A stretch of DNA of 64,000 nt from VRUE01 sp963704545. GTDB lineage: Bacteria; Actinomycetota; Thermoleophilia; Solirubrobacterales; 70-9. How positions within the stretch are numbered: the stretch's first letter is position 1; every line of letters starts with the position of its first letter. Made by a program: the position numbers and the translations under genes. The stretch is taken from positions 2,294,001-2,358,000 of the forward strand of contig OY969915.1 in NCBI GenBank assembly GCA_963704545.1, read 5' to 3'. Under the pieces are notes generated by a model. That model searched no databases and had not been told where the DNA came from. It was given only the letters and a program-made list of their open reading frames with translations. Positions 1 to 6,654 of the stretch are shown one piece after another.

Positions 1-42
1 GCTAACAGCCCCCCGCCTGGCACCGAAAGGCAGGACCTTCCG

Positions 43-300
43 ATGCAGCCAGATCCTAAGCGTGGGGACTCGCGGGCGGACTTCGCAGTCCAGCGCGCCA
101 TCCTCGCCCTGCTCTTGGCGGGAGATCCCGTGGCGCGCACTGTCCCGGAACTGGCCCGTGAGATCGGGGACCAAGACGCAGTAGAGCGGGCCGTGGAGGC
201 CCTTGTAGACAGCGGCTTGCTCGAAGTCAGAGGGGGCGAGTCGCAATCGTTGTGGCCGACGAACGCGGCCCGTCACGCTCACCGGCTTGAGGCGTGGTGA
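43..300 (+). CDS. small winged-helix-like protein, function unknown
   Basis: An 85-residue protein. Residues about 15-80 follow a helix-helix-strand pattern (AILALLLAGD, TVPELAREIGD, VERAVEALVDSGLLEVRGGE) like small winged-helix domains that sense or bind DNA. No catalytic motif is visible. Its TGA overlaps the GTG start of the next gene, an XRE-type regulator, so the two are probably translated together. The context (regulator, small basic protein, nearby tRNA-like gene and IS) suggests an integrated accessory element. The fold is inferred from pattern only. Confidence 0.6.
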   Translation: MQPDPKRGDSRADFAVQRAILALLLAGDPVARTVPELAREIGDQDAVERAVEALVDSGLLEVRGGESQSLWPTNAARHAHRLEAW

Positions 301-572
301 GCCGGGCAGTCGCAGAGCAGTTTGGAGCCAACCTGCGCTACTGCCGTAGGCGGGCGGGCCTATCGCAGGAAGAGACGGCCATGCGCGCCTCCCTGCACCG
401 TACGGCGGTCAGCTACATCGAGCGGGGCACTCGCATTCCCCGGATCGACACAGCGGCGAAGCTGGCGGCAGTCGTTGGCGTCGATCCGGGCGACCTGTTC
501 GACGGGATCTCTTGGGAGCCGGGAGAGGTGCGGGTCGGCCAGTTCAAGCCCGACACGGACGCTACGCTCTGA
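294..572 (+). CDS. XRE-family helix-turn-helix regulator
   Basis: A 92-residue DNA-binding protein. Residues about 10-65 form a Cro/C1-type HTH: GANLRYCRRRAGLSQEETA, then a recognition helix around HRTAVSYIERG and the usual TAAKLAAVVGVDPGDLF ending. Two adjacent GTG codons (294, 297) can start it; both overlap the end of the preceding gene, which indicates coupling. Small XRE proteins like this usually repress accessory or phage operons. A short acidic tail follows the HTH. Whether it controls its own operon cannot be seen. Confidence 0.85.
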   Translation: MVSRAVAEQFGANLRYCRRRAGLSQEETAMRASLHRTAVSYIERGTRIPRIDTAAKLAAVVGVDPGDLFDGISWEPGEVRVGQFKPDTDATL

Positions 573-574
573 GC

Positions 575-790
575 ATGGCTAAGCGGTCCAAGAAGCCCGC
601 CGATCTGAATCGGCTCGCTGCTGCCATCGTCGGTGACGCGACCGATGAGACGCCGCAAGAGCCGGAAAGCGCGCAGGCGCGTGCCGGGCGTGCCGGAGGT
701 CAGAAGGGCGGCAAAGTGCGCGCCGAGCGAATGACTGCAGCGGAACGATCCGCCGCAGCCCGCAAAGCGGCTAAGGCTCGCTGGGGTTAG
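575..790 (+). CDS. small basic Ala/Lys/Arg-rich protein
   Basis: A 71-residue protein whose ATG lies 2 bases after the preceding stop, completing a three-gene operon. A longer in-frame start at 512 would overlap the HTH gene and is not preferred. The C-terminal half (RAGRAGGQKGGKVRAERM, then repeated AERSAAARKAAKARWG) is strongly basic and helical, like small proteins often found beside HTH genes in actinobacterial accessory regions. Nucleic-acid binding is plausible from charge but unproven; no enzymatic motif is seen. Confidence 0.6.
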   Translation: MAKRSKKPADLNRLAAAIVGDATDETPQEPESAQARAGRAGGQKGGKVRAERMTAAERSAAARKAAKARWG

Positions 791-1005
791 CAATCATGAC
801 CTGCGTTCAGGCCGTGTAGCACAGCCCGCGACCCCTGTAGCCGCCCGTGGCCCCGACTAGCTGGTTTCTTGTGCCACAACGGCCGCAAACCCGCATCCCA
901 CCTGCGAATCTGCATGTACCCCTAAGGGGACATTTGGCGTCCGACGGGGTTGCAAGGCTCCCGATTGCTCAATGCCAGTGGGCCTTCCTCTCGGAAGGAC
1001 TTTCA

Positions 1006-1043
1006 CGAAGGGCCGCCTTGGTGTCTGGGCGGCCCTTCGTTTT
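1006..1043 (+). terminator. intrinsic terminator
   Basis: A 12-bp perfect stem, CGAAGGGCCGCC (1006-1017) and GGCGGCCCTTCG (1028-1039), with a 10-nt loop, followed directly by TTTTG. It reads in the plus direction and probably ends the three-gene operon at 43-790 or a small RNA in the gene-poor stretch. Confidence 0.75.
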
Positions 1044-1260
1044 GCCGCCGATCGCGCTGGTAGTCATACCGGCGTGATCCCCGACTAGATACCAGCCGAT
1101 CCCGGCCACGTTAGGCCGGAGCCGACTGCGTGAAGGCATTGAGCAACCTCACGTCAGACACTAAGCCCTTTATGGGACCCGTACCTCCTCGGGAGGGTGA
1201 TTCGCTGCCCAAATGCTCTTGTTATCGCGGCTCGGCGTTTCGCCGGGGGAAGTGCTTTCG

Positions 1261-1286
1261 CGAAGGAGTCCCAATGGGCTCCTTCG
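1261..1286 (+). terminator. terminator-like hairpin with a bulge
   Basis: Stem CGAAGGAG (1261-1268) pairs with CTCCTTCG (1279-1286). Beyond a bulged T the inner arms CCC/GGG close on AAT. It is followed by TCGCTTTGC, a weak T tract. It may be a second plus-strand terminator or part of a structured RNA. Confidence 0.4.
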
Positions 1287-1568
1287 TCGCTTTGCAACGC
1301 GCCAATACACGACATATGACCGCTAACTCCCCCAAATTGCACGATGGACACGGCGGGAAGGAAGGTAAACGCCCACCCTTTCCGAAAGTGCCGCGCCAGA
1401 GCGCTTCCCAAGTTTCCCTCCGGCCCGATAGTCGGGTTGGGATGAGAAAGGAGAGGGTGATGTCCAGGAGGTGAGCGAGCGGGTCGGGCTTCCCTTGACA
1501 GAGTCCCCGACCCGCCATCCCACTGGCGGGGGCGGAGCGCTACAACGCTCCGTTCCTCGCCACTACAT

Positions 1569-1642
1569 GCCCCCGTATCTCATTGGACAGAGAGCACGGA
1601 TTTTCTACCCGTGCAGCACCGGGTTCGAATCCCGGCGGGGGC
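1569..1642 (+). tRNA. tRNA-like gene with a 9-nt anticodon loop
   Basis: A complete cloverleaf can be drawn. Acceptor GCCCCCG (1569-1575) pairs with CGGGGGC (1636-1642). The D stem is TCTC/GAGA (1578-1581, 1590-1593) with GG in the loop. The anticodon stem is CACGG/CCGTG (1595-1599, 1609-1613). The variable region is 5 nt (1614-1618), and the T arm CCGGG-TTCGAAT-CCCGG spans 1619-1635. The anticodon loop, ATTTTCTAC (1600-1608), has 9 bases instead of 7. Allowing an A-C mismatch to close a 7-base loop gives anticodon TTC (Glu); a shifted reading gives TCT (Arg). CCA is not encoded and the discriminator is T. It may be a decayed tRNA, an element-borne tRNA or an attachment site. Identity is unresolved. 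Confidence 0.65.
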
Positions 1643-1675
1643 TTTTGCAGCCTATATCGACATCAACGTTAGCCA

Positions 1676-2625
1676 ACGGGTCAAGTTACGCACGTTGGGC
1701 GGTTTCTCCTGCGTCTTTCCGTCCGATAGCTCAAGCATAATGGTCAGTATGAACAGGCTGTCCACGGAGAAGCGCGCCCAAGTCATCGGCTGCCTGGTCG
1801 AGGGCAACTCGATCCGCGCGACCGTGCGGATGACCGGTGCGGCCAAGAACACGATCACGAAGCTGCTGGTCGATCTGGGGGAAGCCTGCGCCGAGTATCA
1901 GGACGGGGTGCTGGTCGATCTCCCCTGCGCAGTGGTCGAGGCCGACGAGATTTGGAGCTACTGCTATGCGAAGCAAAAGAACGTGCCGGAGGAGTTCAAA
2001 GGCACCTACGGCTACGGTGACGTCTGGACCTTCACCGCCCTCTGCGCCGATACGAAGCTGGTCCCGTCTTGGCTGGTCGGCGAGCGGACGATGGACGATG
2101 CCGAAGTCTTTCTGACCGATCTCGCCAGTCGTATGACGGGGCGCATCCAGCTCAGCACCGACGGCCATCGAATCTACGAAGGGACGGTGGGACCGTCCTT
2201 CGCCAACAACGTCGATTGGGCGCAGATCCAGAAGCACTACGCGACCGCACCGGAGCAAGGCAAATACAGCCCGCCGGTCTGCACGGGGACGAAGCGCCGC
2301 GTCCTCAAGGGCGATCCCGACCCGGATCGGATCTCAACCAGCTACGTCGAGCGGCAGAACCTCACGATGCGGATGGGGATGCGGCGGTTCACTCGACTGA
2401 CCAATGGCTTCAGTCGCAAGGTCGAGAACCTGGCGCACTCGGTCTCTCTGCACTTCATGCACTACAACTTCGCTCGCCCTCACGCTGCGTTGAAGGAGCG
2501 CTATCCCCGGACGCCTGCGATGGCGGCCGGGGCGACGAATCACATCTGGTCCCTGGAAGAGATCGCGGCCTTGCTCGACTAGTGCCCACGTTGCGCCGAC
2601 ACTCGCGTGTACCGTCTCGACCCGT
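1676..2625 (+). mobile_element. IS1-family-like insertion sequence (ends tentative)
   Basis: The element carries one transposase gene. Possible terminal inverted repeats begin ACGGGTCAAG at 1676 and, read from the other strand, ACGGGTCGAGA ending at 2625; they match for 9 of 10 bases and then diverge. No target duplication is obvious. The left end lies about 35 bp after the tRNA-like gene. The right end would fall at the start of the NYN gene. The boundaries are a guess; the transposase is secure. Confidence 0.4.
1749..2582 (+). CDS. IS1-family transposase
   Basis: A 277-residue DDE transposase that cuts and joins the ends of its insertion sequence. It starts with an HTH-like region (STEKRAQVIGCLVEGNSIRA, about 4-45). 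The catalytic triad is visible as VVEADEIWSY (about 63-72), STDGHRIYE (about 135) and SYVERQNLTMR (about 200), followed by the conserved LTNGFSRKVENLAHSV and HYNFARPH. This is a single-frame version, unlike the frameshifted insAB of classical IS1. ATG at 1740 is an alternative start. The frame is intact, so it may be active. The downstream NYN gene begins close to its stop. Confidence 0.85.
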   Translation: MNRLSTEKRAQVIGCLVEGNSIRATVRMTGAAKNTITKLLVDLGEACAEYQDGVLVDLPCAVVEADEIWSYCYAKQKNVPEEFKGTYGYGDVWTFTALCADTKLVPSWLVGERTMDDAEVFLTDLASRMTGRIQLSTDGHRIYEGTVGPSFANNVDWAQIQKHYATAPEQGKYSPPVCTGTKRRVLKGDPDPDRISTSYVERQNLTMRMGMRRFTRLTNGFSRKVENLAHSVSLHFMHYNFARPHAALKERYPRTPAMAAGATNHIWSLEEIAALLD

Positions 2626-3301
2626 GCGGGTTCCAAAGCAGCGCGTCATCTTCTACATCGACGGCTTCAATCTGTACTACGGATCTCTTCGTGGTCAGCC
2701 GTATCGATGGCTCGACCTGGAAGCGCTTTGCGAGCAGTACATCAAGTCAGGAAGCGAGCTTGTGGCCGTCAAGTACTTCACGGCGAAAGTCGAAGATCGT
2801 CCCGACAAGCCCGGCCAGCGACAGCAGCAGCGAGAATATCTGCGTGCCCTGAAGACCCTGCCCAAGGTGGAGATCATCTACGGGCACTTCCTAACCCGGA
2901 CGGCTACTCGGCTGCTTGAGCACCTACCGAAGAAGCGCCGAAAGGGCGATATCGGCCTGCGCTCGGTGTGGATTCAGGAGGAGAAGGGCTCGGATGTCAA
3001 CTTGGCAAGCCACTTGCTCGCGGACGGATTCAGGGCTCGCTATGACTTGGCGGTGGTCATTTCAAATGACGGTGACTTGAAGACGCCGGTCGAGATCGTC
3101 AGAAAAGAGTTCAAAGCCGGGGTGGGGATCATCAATCCTCATTCGGCTCGAAGCTACGCGCTTTCGCCTCACAAGCTGCCGAGAAAGTCCTTCTATCAGC
3201 GCCTTCAACCCCGTCGTATCCGTAAAGCCCAGCTTCCTCTCGAACTCCATGATGAGGAGGGTCCGATTCGCTGCCCGGATGGCTGGTGCCCCCAGAAATA
3301 G
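2624..3301 (+). CDS. NYN-domain (LabA/DUF88-like) protein
   Basis: A 225-residue PIN-like nuclease-fold protein. The N-terminal strand RVIFYIDGFNLYYG carries the first conserved Asp and Asn. SDVNLASHLLADG and VVISNDGDLKTPVEIV supply the further acidic residues of the NYN metal site. A C-terminal basic tail ends in CPDGWC. Such proteins are thought to be RNA-cleaving. GTG at 2624 is chosen because the domain begins six codons later; in-frame GTG 2582 and TTG 2591 also exist. The start lies at the proposed IS end, so its original promoter may have been displaced. Confidence 0.8.
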   Translation: MRVPKQRVIFYIDGFNLYYGSLRGQPYRWLDLEALCEQYIKSGSELVAVKYFTAKVEDRPDKPGQRQQQREYLRALKTLPKVEIIYGHFLTRTATRLLEHLPKKRRKGDIGLRSVWIQEEKGSDVNLASHLLADGFRARYDLAVVISNDGDLKTPVEIVRKEFKAGVGIINPHSARSYALSPHKLPRKSFYQRLQPRRIRKAQLPLELHDEEGPIRCPDGWCPQK

Positions 3302-3329
3302 CAAGAGCCGCCCGAGGGCGACTCTGCAT

Positions 3330-3355
3330 CTCAGGCCACCGCAAAGCGGCCTGAG
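3330..3355. terminator. 8-bp hairpin after the NYN gene
   Basis: CTCAGGCC (3330-3337) pairs with GGCCTGAG (3348-3355) around a 10-nt loop, 28 bases after the NYN stop. There is no T tract; probable terminator by position. Confidence 0.45.
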
Positions 3356-3463
3356 GGGGTAGTACCAAGGTACTGATTCGGACGGAAAAGTCAAGGCTGC
3401 CTAGCAGATAGGCCGCCAAGTTGCAAGTCCCACAATACAGGCTCGTTGCTGCTGAACCGGCGG

Positions 3464-3679
3464 CTAGGCGCGGGCCGTGGCCGTCTTGCTGGAGCCCCGC
3501 TCGTCGATAGCCCTCACCAAGCTTGCATTGACCATGATCGGCCTATCCCCTCGGGCACGGGTCAGCTGCGCGAGCGGGGGATTCTGTCTCGCGGCTAGGC
3601 GGAGAGCTGCGACCACAGCCTCCATATCCTCGGTGACCGTCACGGCGTGATCGTTGTCAAATCGAACGATGCTTGACAT
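3464..3679 (-). CDS. small protein of unknown function
   Basis: A 71-residue protein with a predicted beta-alpha-beta pattern: MSSIVRFDNDHAVTVTEDME, VVAALRLAARQ and RPIMVNASLVRAIDE. The N-terminal 'IVRF..DHAVTVTED' and late 'VNASLVRAIDE' resemble short FlbD-like or regulatory beta proteins seen in related actinobacteria, but no function is known. The basic, Thr/Ala-rich tail is not conserved-looking. The ribosome-binding site is weak (TAGGG, 8 nt upstream). It stands alone between the NYN gene and the left copy of a 22-bp repeat. Confidence 0.5.
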   Translation of the reverse strand: MSSIVRFDNDHAVTVTEDMEAVVAALRLAARQNPPLAQLTRARGDRPIMVNASLVRAIDERGSSKTATARA

Positions 3680-3740
3680 GGCGTGACCCTAGCCGATGGG
3701 GCCATCGGCCCCTGGCGCGCTTAAGCAGTCGCCGGGCTTT

Positions 3741-3762
3741 CAAACTGACCCACTACCGCTAC
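3741..3762. repeat. 22-bp direct repeat, left copy
   Basis: Identical to 4189-4210 (begins CAAACTGACCCACTACCG). The two copies flank 426 bp that contain one small membrane-protein gene. The GGGTCAGTTT core on the opposite strand resembles insertion-sequence ends (inference), so these could be ends of a transposon or footprints of one. Confidence 0.7.
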
Positions 3763-3774
3763 GGCTCGCGCTCC

Positions 3775-4083
3775 TCAGTTGACCGCAAGGATCCAGGTGA
3801 TCACGAATGCAACGCAAGCCATCCCGGTGATGATCTTTTGAAGCGGCCCAGTGGAGCGATAGATAGCCGTCCAGACAAGGCTCGCGGCGAGAGCCAGGGA
3901 GGCGGCTCCCGCAGGCCACGTTTGAAAAACATCGGATTGAGGGTCGTTCTGATAGCCCTGTAGGCCGAAAGCCGCCCATGCGATCACGACAAGGGTTGGG
4001 ACGATCAGTACGAGGGTGATTGCGCGAAGCCAAAATCCTGCTCCGCGCTGCGCGGCTTGAGGTTTGAGATTGGACGGGGCCAT
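3775..4083 (-). CDS. small membrane protein, unknown function
   Basis: 102 residues with three predicted membrane segments: about 16-38 (WLRAITLVLIVPTLVVIAWA), about 57-75 (AGAASLALAASLVWTAIY) and about 82-101 (IITGMACVAFVITWILAV). The N-terminus is short and basic, so it probably faces the cytoplasm. ATG at 4083 is chosen; the open frame extends to 4191 but that part reads into the repeat. It lies exactly between the two 22-bp repeats and may be a passenger of that element. No family is recognised. Confidence 0.5.
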   Translation of the reverse strand: MAPSNLKPQAAQRGAGFWLRAITLVLIVPTLVVIAWAAFGLQGYQNDPQSDVFQTWPAGAASLALAASLVWTAIYRSTGPLQKIITGMACVAFVITWILAVN

Positions 4084-4188
4084 CACTCGATCTGATCGAC
4101 AGACTGCGCGACTCTTGAGCGCGATTGCTCCGAATCTTGTCTCATACGGGTCACGTTGTCGCCGCACCGCTCCACCAGCCACCACCCC

Positions 4189-4210
4189 CAAACTGACCCA
4201 CTACCGCTAC
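4189..4210. repeat. 22-bp direct repeat, right copy (ends the pilus gene)
   Basis: Same 22 bases as 3741-3762. Its last four bases overlap the 3' end of the PilP-position gene and contain that gene's TAG stop (4207-4209). An insertion at this point would have trimmed or replaced the original C-terminus of the pilus protein. Confidence 0.7.
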
Positions 4211-5100
4211 TCCTGGCTGGATCGGGTGTCGCCAGCCGGCACGGCCTCGATGTCGAGGACGTTGATCTTGTAGCGGACGCCGTTGTCGCCGTACTCGAAG
4301 GTCTCGGGGAGGCCGAGTTCGACTTCGAGCAGCTGGCAGGTGTCCGTGCCGGAGAGGCAGCGGGCGTCGCCGAAGATCGACTTGACGTTGTTGGAGACCA
4401 TCAGCAGCGCCTTCTTTGCACCCTTTCCGACTCCCATGTAGGTGACGACGGGCGCCTTCTCACCCGGCAGGGGCGTGGTCGGCATCACGCGGTGCCTGGT
4501 GCTCGAATCGGACTTCGGCTTGGAGCCGTTCCCCCCACCTTCGATCCGGGTGATCTTCACGTCGATCGCAAAGGCGGAGAGGGTGAGCTGCGATTCCGGG
4601 CTGGCGCCGCCGCCCTTCGACTCGTCCGTCGTTTCGGTGGTGATCGTGGTCGTGTCCTTCGACGGGTCAGTGGTCTCGGTTACCTCGGTCGTGCTGGTCG
4701 ACGTCGTCGTGCTGGTCGAACTCGTCGTCGATTCGAGTTCTCCGCCCAGCTCCGCCCCCGCCACCTGGGGCGCCGTGTAACGCTGTTCGAAGGGATCGGT
4801 CGGCTCGCGGCCAGCCAGCCGCTTGCGGTAGTCGCGCAGCCCCGGCTTGGCCTGGACGACCGTGAGGCGGGACGCGTCCGCGTCCGCCGTACCCGAGATG
4901 GCCGCGACCGGCGGCGGCGGAGGCGGGGGGCTCTTGTCCGAGCCGCCTCGGAGGAGGAACGGCACCGCGACGATCGCAACGATCACGAGCCCCACCAGCG
5001 GCAGCAGGCGCCGGTCGCGCAGGTCCCAGTAGAGGTCGGCGAGGAAGGGTGGCACCTTCAGCTCCGACAGCTTCAGCTCCGGTCCCTTCAGGCGCTTCAT
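4207..5100 (-). CDS. PilP-position pilus assembly protein
   Basis: A 297-residue single-pass membrane protein, last gene of the pilM-N-O series. Residues about 33-52 (LLPLVGLVIVAIVAVPFLL) form the membrane anchor. A proline run (PPPPPPP, about 59) and a Ser/Thr-rich linker (about 122-160) lead to a C-terminal beta-rich domain with two Cys (ARCLSGTDTCQLLEVEL) that may form a disulfide outside the cell. Position and topology fit a PilP-like alignment protein, but sequence similarity to PilP is not evident. ATG overlaps the pilO stop by 4 bases. Its stop codon lies in a repeat, so the C-terminus may be truncated. Confidence 0.6.
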   Translation of the reverse strand: MKRLKGPELKLSELKVPPFLADLYWDLRDRRLLPLVGLVIVAIVAVPFLLRGGSDKSPPPPPPPVAAISGTADADASRLTVVQAKPGLRDYRKRLAGREPTDPFEQRYTAPQVAGAELGGELESTTSSTSTTTSTSTTEVTETTDPSKDTTTITTETTDESKGGGASPESQLTLSAFAIDVKITRIEGGGNGSKPKSDSSTRHRVMPTTPLPGEKAPVVTYMGVGKGAKKALLMVSNNVKSIFGDARCLSGTDTCQLLEVELGLPETFEYGDNGVRYKINVLDIEAVPAGDTRSSQE

Positions 5101-5855
5101 GGCGTGCCTCCCGTCGTAGTCGCCGCCGGCGTGCCTGTTGCGGATTCCGGGCTTTCGGGCGTCGCGCCTGCCGTCACGCCCTGGCTCGGCGGCGTCAGGA
5201 AGGTGGTGATCGTGAACGTCGCTTCCAGCGCCGGGAAGCCCCCGTTCGAATCGGCGGCAAGCGAGAAGCCGTCGATCGTGATCAGGCGCCCCTGGACGTC
5301 GACCTTGGCGTCTTCGGTCTCGACCAGCGAGTCGAGACCCTTGATGAAATCGGCGATGCGGAAGAAGTCGCCCTTGAAGGTGAGCTCGTAGGGCATTACG
5401 GCCAGGCCAGCCGGGCCGATCGCGGCTCCCAGCGGCAGCGTCGAAGCGGCAACCTCGGTCGCCGAGATCGGCGTGCCGCCCGCTCCTGCGGCCGGGGGCG
5501 CGGCCGCAGGTGGGGCTTCGCCGCCGGTGGTGTTCAGGCTGATGTTCTGGAACCGCACGCCGGTGGCGGCCGCGATCTGGTTCAGCTGCACCAGCAGCGA
5601 CGCCGCGTCGTCGTCGCCCGGAGCCGCCTTGCCGAGGATGACGAGCTGCTGGTAATCGACCGGGAACTCCCGGCGGGCCTGGGCGGCCTGCTCGGCTTCG
5701 GCGCTGTGCTGGGCCAGCGATTCCCGCGCCTGAACCACCTGGGTAGAGAGTTCACTCGCTTCCTGGCGCTTCGGGCTCAGAGCCAGCATCCAGAAAGCGC
5801 CCGCGAGCACGGCGACGCCGAGCATCGCGGCGATCAGCTTGTTCGTCGAGCCCAT
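5097..5855 (-). CDS. pilO: type IV pilus alignment protein PilO
   Basis: A 252-residue inner-membrane protein of the alignment complex that links the cytoplasmic ATPase platform to the growing pilus. One N-terminal membrane helix (about 7-25) is followed by a coiled coil (about 28-62, ASELSTQVVQARESLAQHSA) and a ferredoxin-like domain with GVRFQNISLNTTGGE and LTFKGDFFRIADFIKGLDSL (about 178-200), typical of PilO. A low-complexity Ala/Pro/Gly linker separates the two halves. It starts one base after the pilN stop and overlaps the next gene by 4 bases, in the usual M-N-O order. Confidence 0.88.
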   Translation of the reverse strand: MGSTNKLIAAMLGVAVLAGAFWMLALSPKRQEASELSTQVVQARESLAQHSAEAEQAAQARREFPVDYQQLVILGKAAPGDDDAASLLVQLNQIAAATGVRFQNISLNTTGGEAPPAAAPPAAGAGGTPISATEVAASTLPLGAAIGPAGLAVMPYELTFKGDFFRIADFIKGLDSLVETEDAKVDVQGRLITIDGFSLAADSNGGFPALEATFTITTFLTPPSQGVTAGATPESPESATGTPAATTTGGTP

Positions 5856-5856
5856 C

Positions 5857-6651
5857 TCAGCCGCCTTCCGAGCCCTCTTCGGAGCTTTCGCCGGAGACTT
5901 CTTCGGCGGAGGCCTCGGATTTTTCGGTCGCCGTCACCGGTGCCGCTTCTTCGGTGGTGCCGGTGACCGGTACCGGGGCCGCGTCGAAGGCGACCACGAT
6001 GCTGAACTGGGCGATGAAGCTGCGGGTGCGGCAATCGGAGGAGCCCCCTCCACCGGAGCCGGATTCGGAAGCGCTGCCGGCCCCCTCTTCCTGGTTCGCC
6101 AGTTCGGAGGACTCGAGACCGACCCGTGTCACCCCATCGATGTCCTTGAGCGCGGTGACGAAGCCCGCCACGGCTTCCTGGCCGGCGGCGCAGCCACTGA
6201 TCGCCAGTGACGGGCCGGCTATCGAGCCGCCTACCGACCCGCCACCCGATCCGCCGCTTGAACCTCCCGCACCAGAGGACGCGGTCGCGTCGAGGCTGAC
6301 CAGCCAGACGTCATGGGGCAGGATCAGGGACAGTTCGCGCATCACCCGCTCCCAGTCGAAGCGGCTGTCGGCGAGGCTGGAGATCGTCGCCACCCGCTCG
6401 GCGTGCAGTGCGGCGAACTGGGCGTAGGGGGCGAGGCTTTCGGCGCGCGCCGTGGCGGCCGCGTCTTCGCGCTTGACCTGCGCCAGCTCGCTCTTGCGGT
6501 CGTCGATCTGGTTGCCCGTCAGCACCAGCGCGGTCACACCGGCCAGCGCCAGGACCAGCGCGCCGATCAGGATGTAGGCGACGGGGCCGGTGCGCAGAGG
6601 CGCGTTCTGGCCGTGCCGGTCCGAGGGCGGGATCAGGTTGACGGGGCGCAT
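5857..6651 (-). CDS. pilN: type IV pilus assembly protein PilN
   Basis: A 264-residue bitopic membrane protein that binds PilM through its cytoplasmic tail. The tail carries the family signature MRPVNLIPPSD (residues 1-11). A membrane helix (about 25-46) and coiled coil (about 48-85) follow, then FDWERVMRELSLILPHDVWLVSLDATA (about 97-123), the standard PilN core. A long Gly/Ser-rich insertion (about 124-146) and an acidic Ser/Glu-rich C-terminal tail are unusual. It starts 3 bases after pilM and is followed closely by pilO. Confidence 0.9.
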   Translation of the reverse strand: MRPVNLIPPSDRHGQNAPLRTGPVAYILIGALVLALAGVTALVLTGNQIDDRKSELAQVKREDAAATARAESLAPYAQFAALHAERVATISSLADSRFDWERVMRELSLILPHDVWLVSLDATASSGAGGSSGGSGGGSVGGSIAGPSLAISGCAAGQEAVAGFVTALKDIDGVTRVGLESSELANQEEGAGSASESGSGGGGSSDCRTRSFIAQFSIVVAFDAAPVPVTGTTEEAAPVTATEKSEASAEEVSGESSEEGSEGG

Positions 6652-6654
6652 CGC

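Larger units (their letters stand above)
791..1568. other. gene-poor stretch with several hairpins
   Basis: Nearly 780 bases without a convincing gene. Open frames here (847-1077, 1130-1474 and several on the minus strand) overlap each other on both strands, lack ribosome-binding sites and resemble no family. What it holds is secondary structure: a strong terminator (1006-1043), a second hairpin (1261-1286) and a 10-bp stem GCGGGTCGGG/CCCGACCCGC (1479-1488 with 1506-1515). It could contain an untranslated RNA; nothing specific is recognised. Confidence 0.5.

Noticed and set aside
1130..1523. Several overlapping short frames on both strands
   Set aside because: No ribosome-binding sites, mutually exclusive, no recognisable domains.
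2069..2623. Long N-terminal extension of the NYN protein
   Set aside because: It is an off-frame reading of the transposase gene; the NYN domain starts at about 2640.
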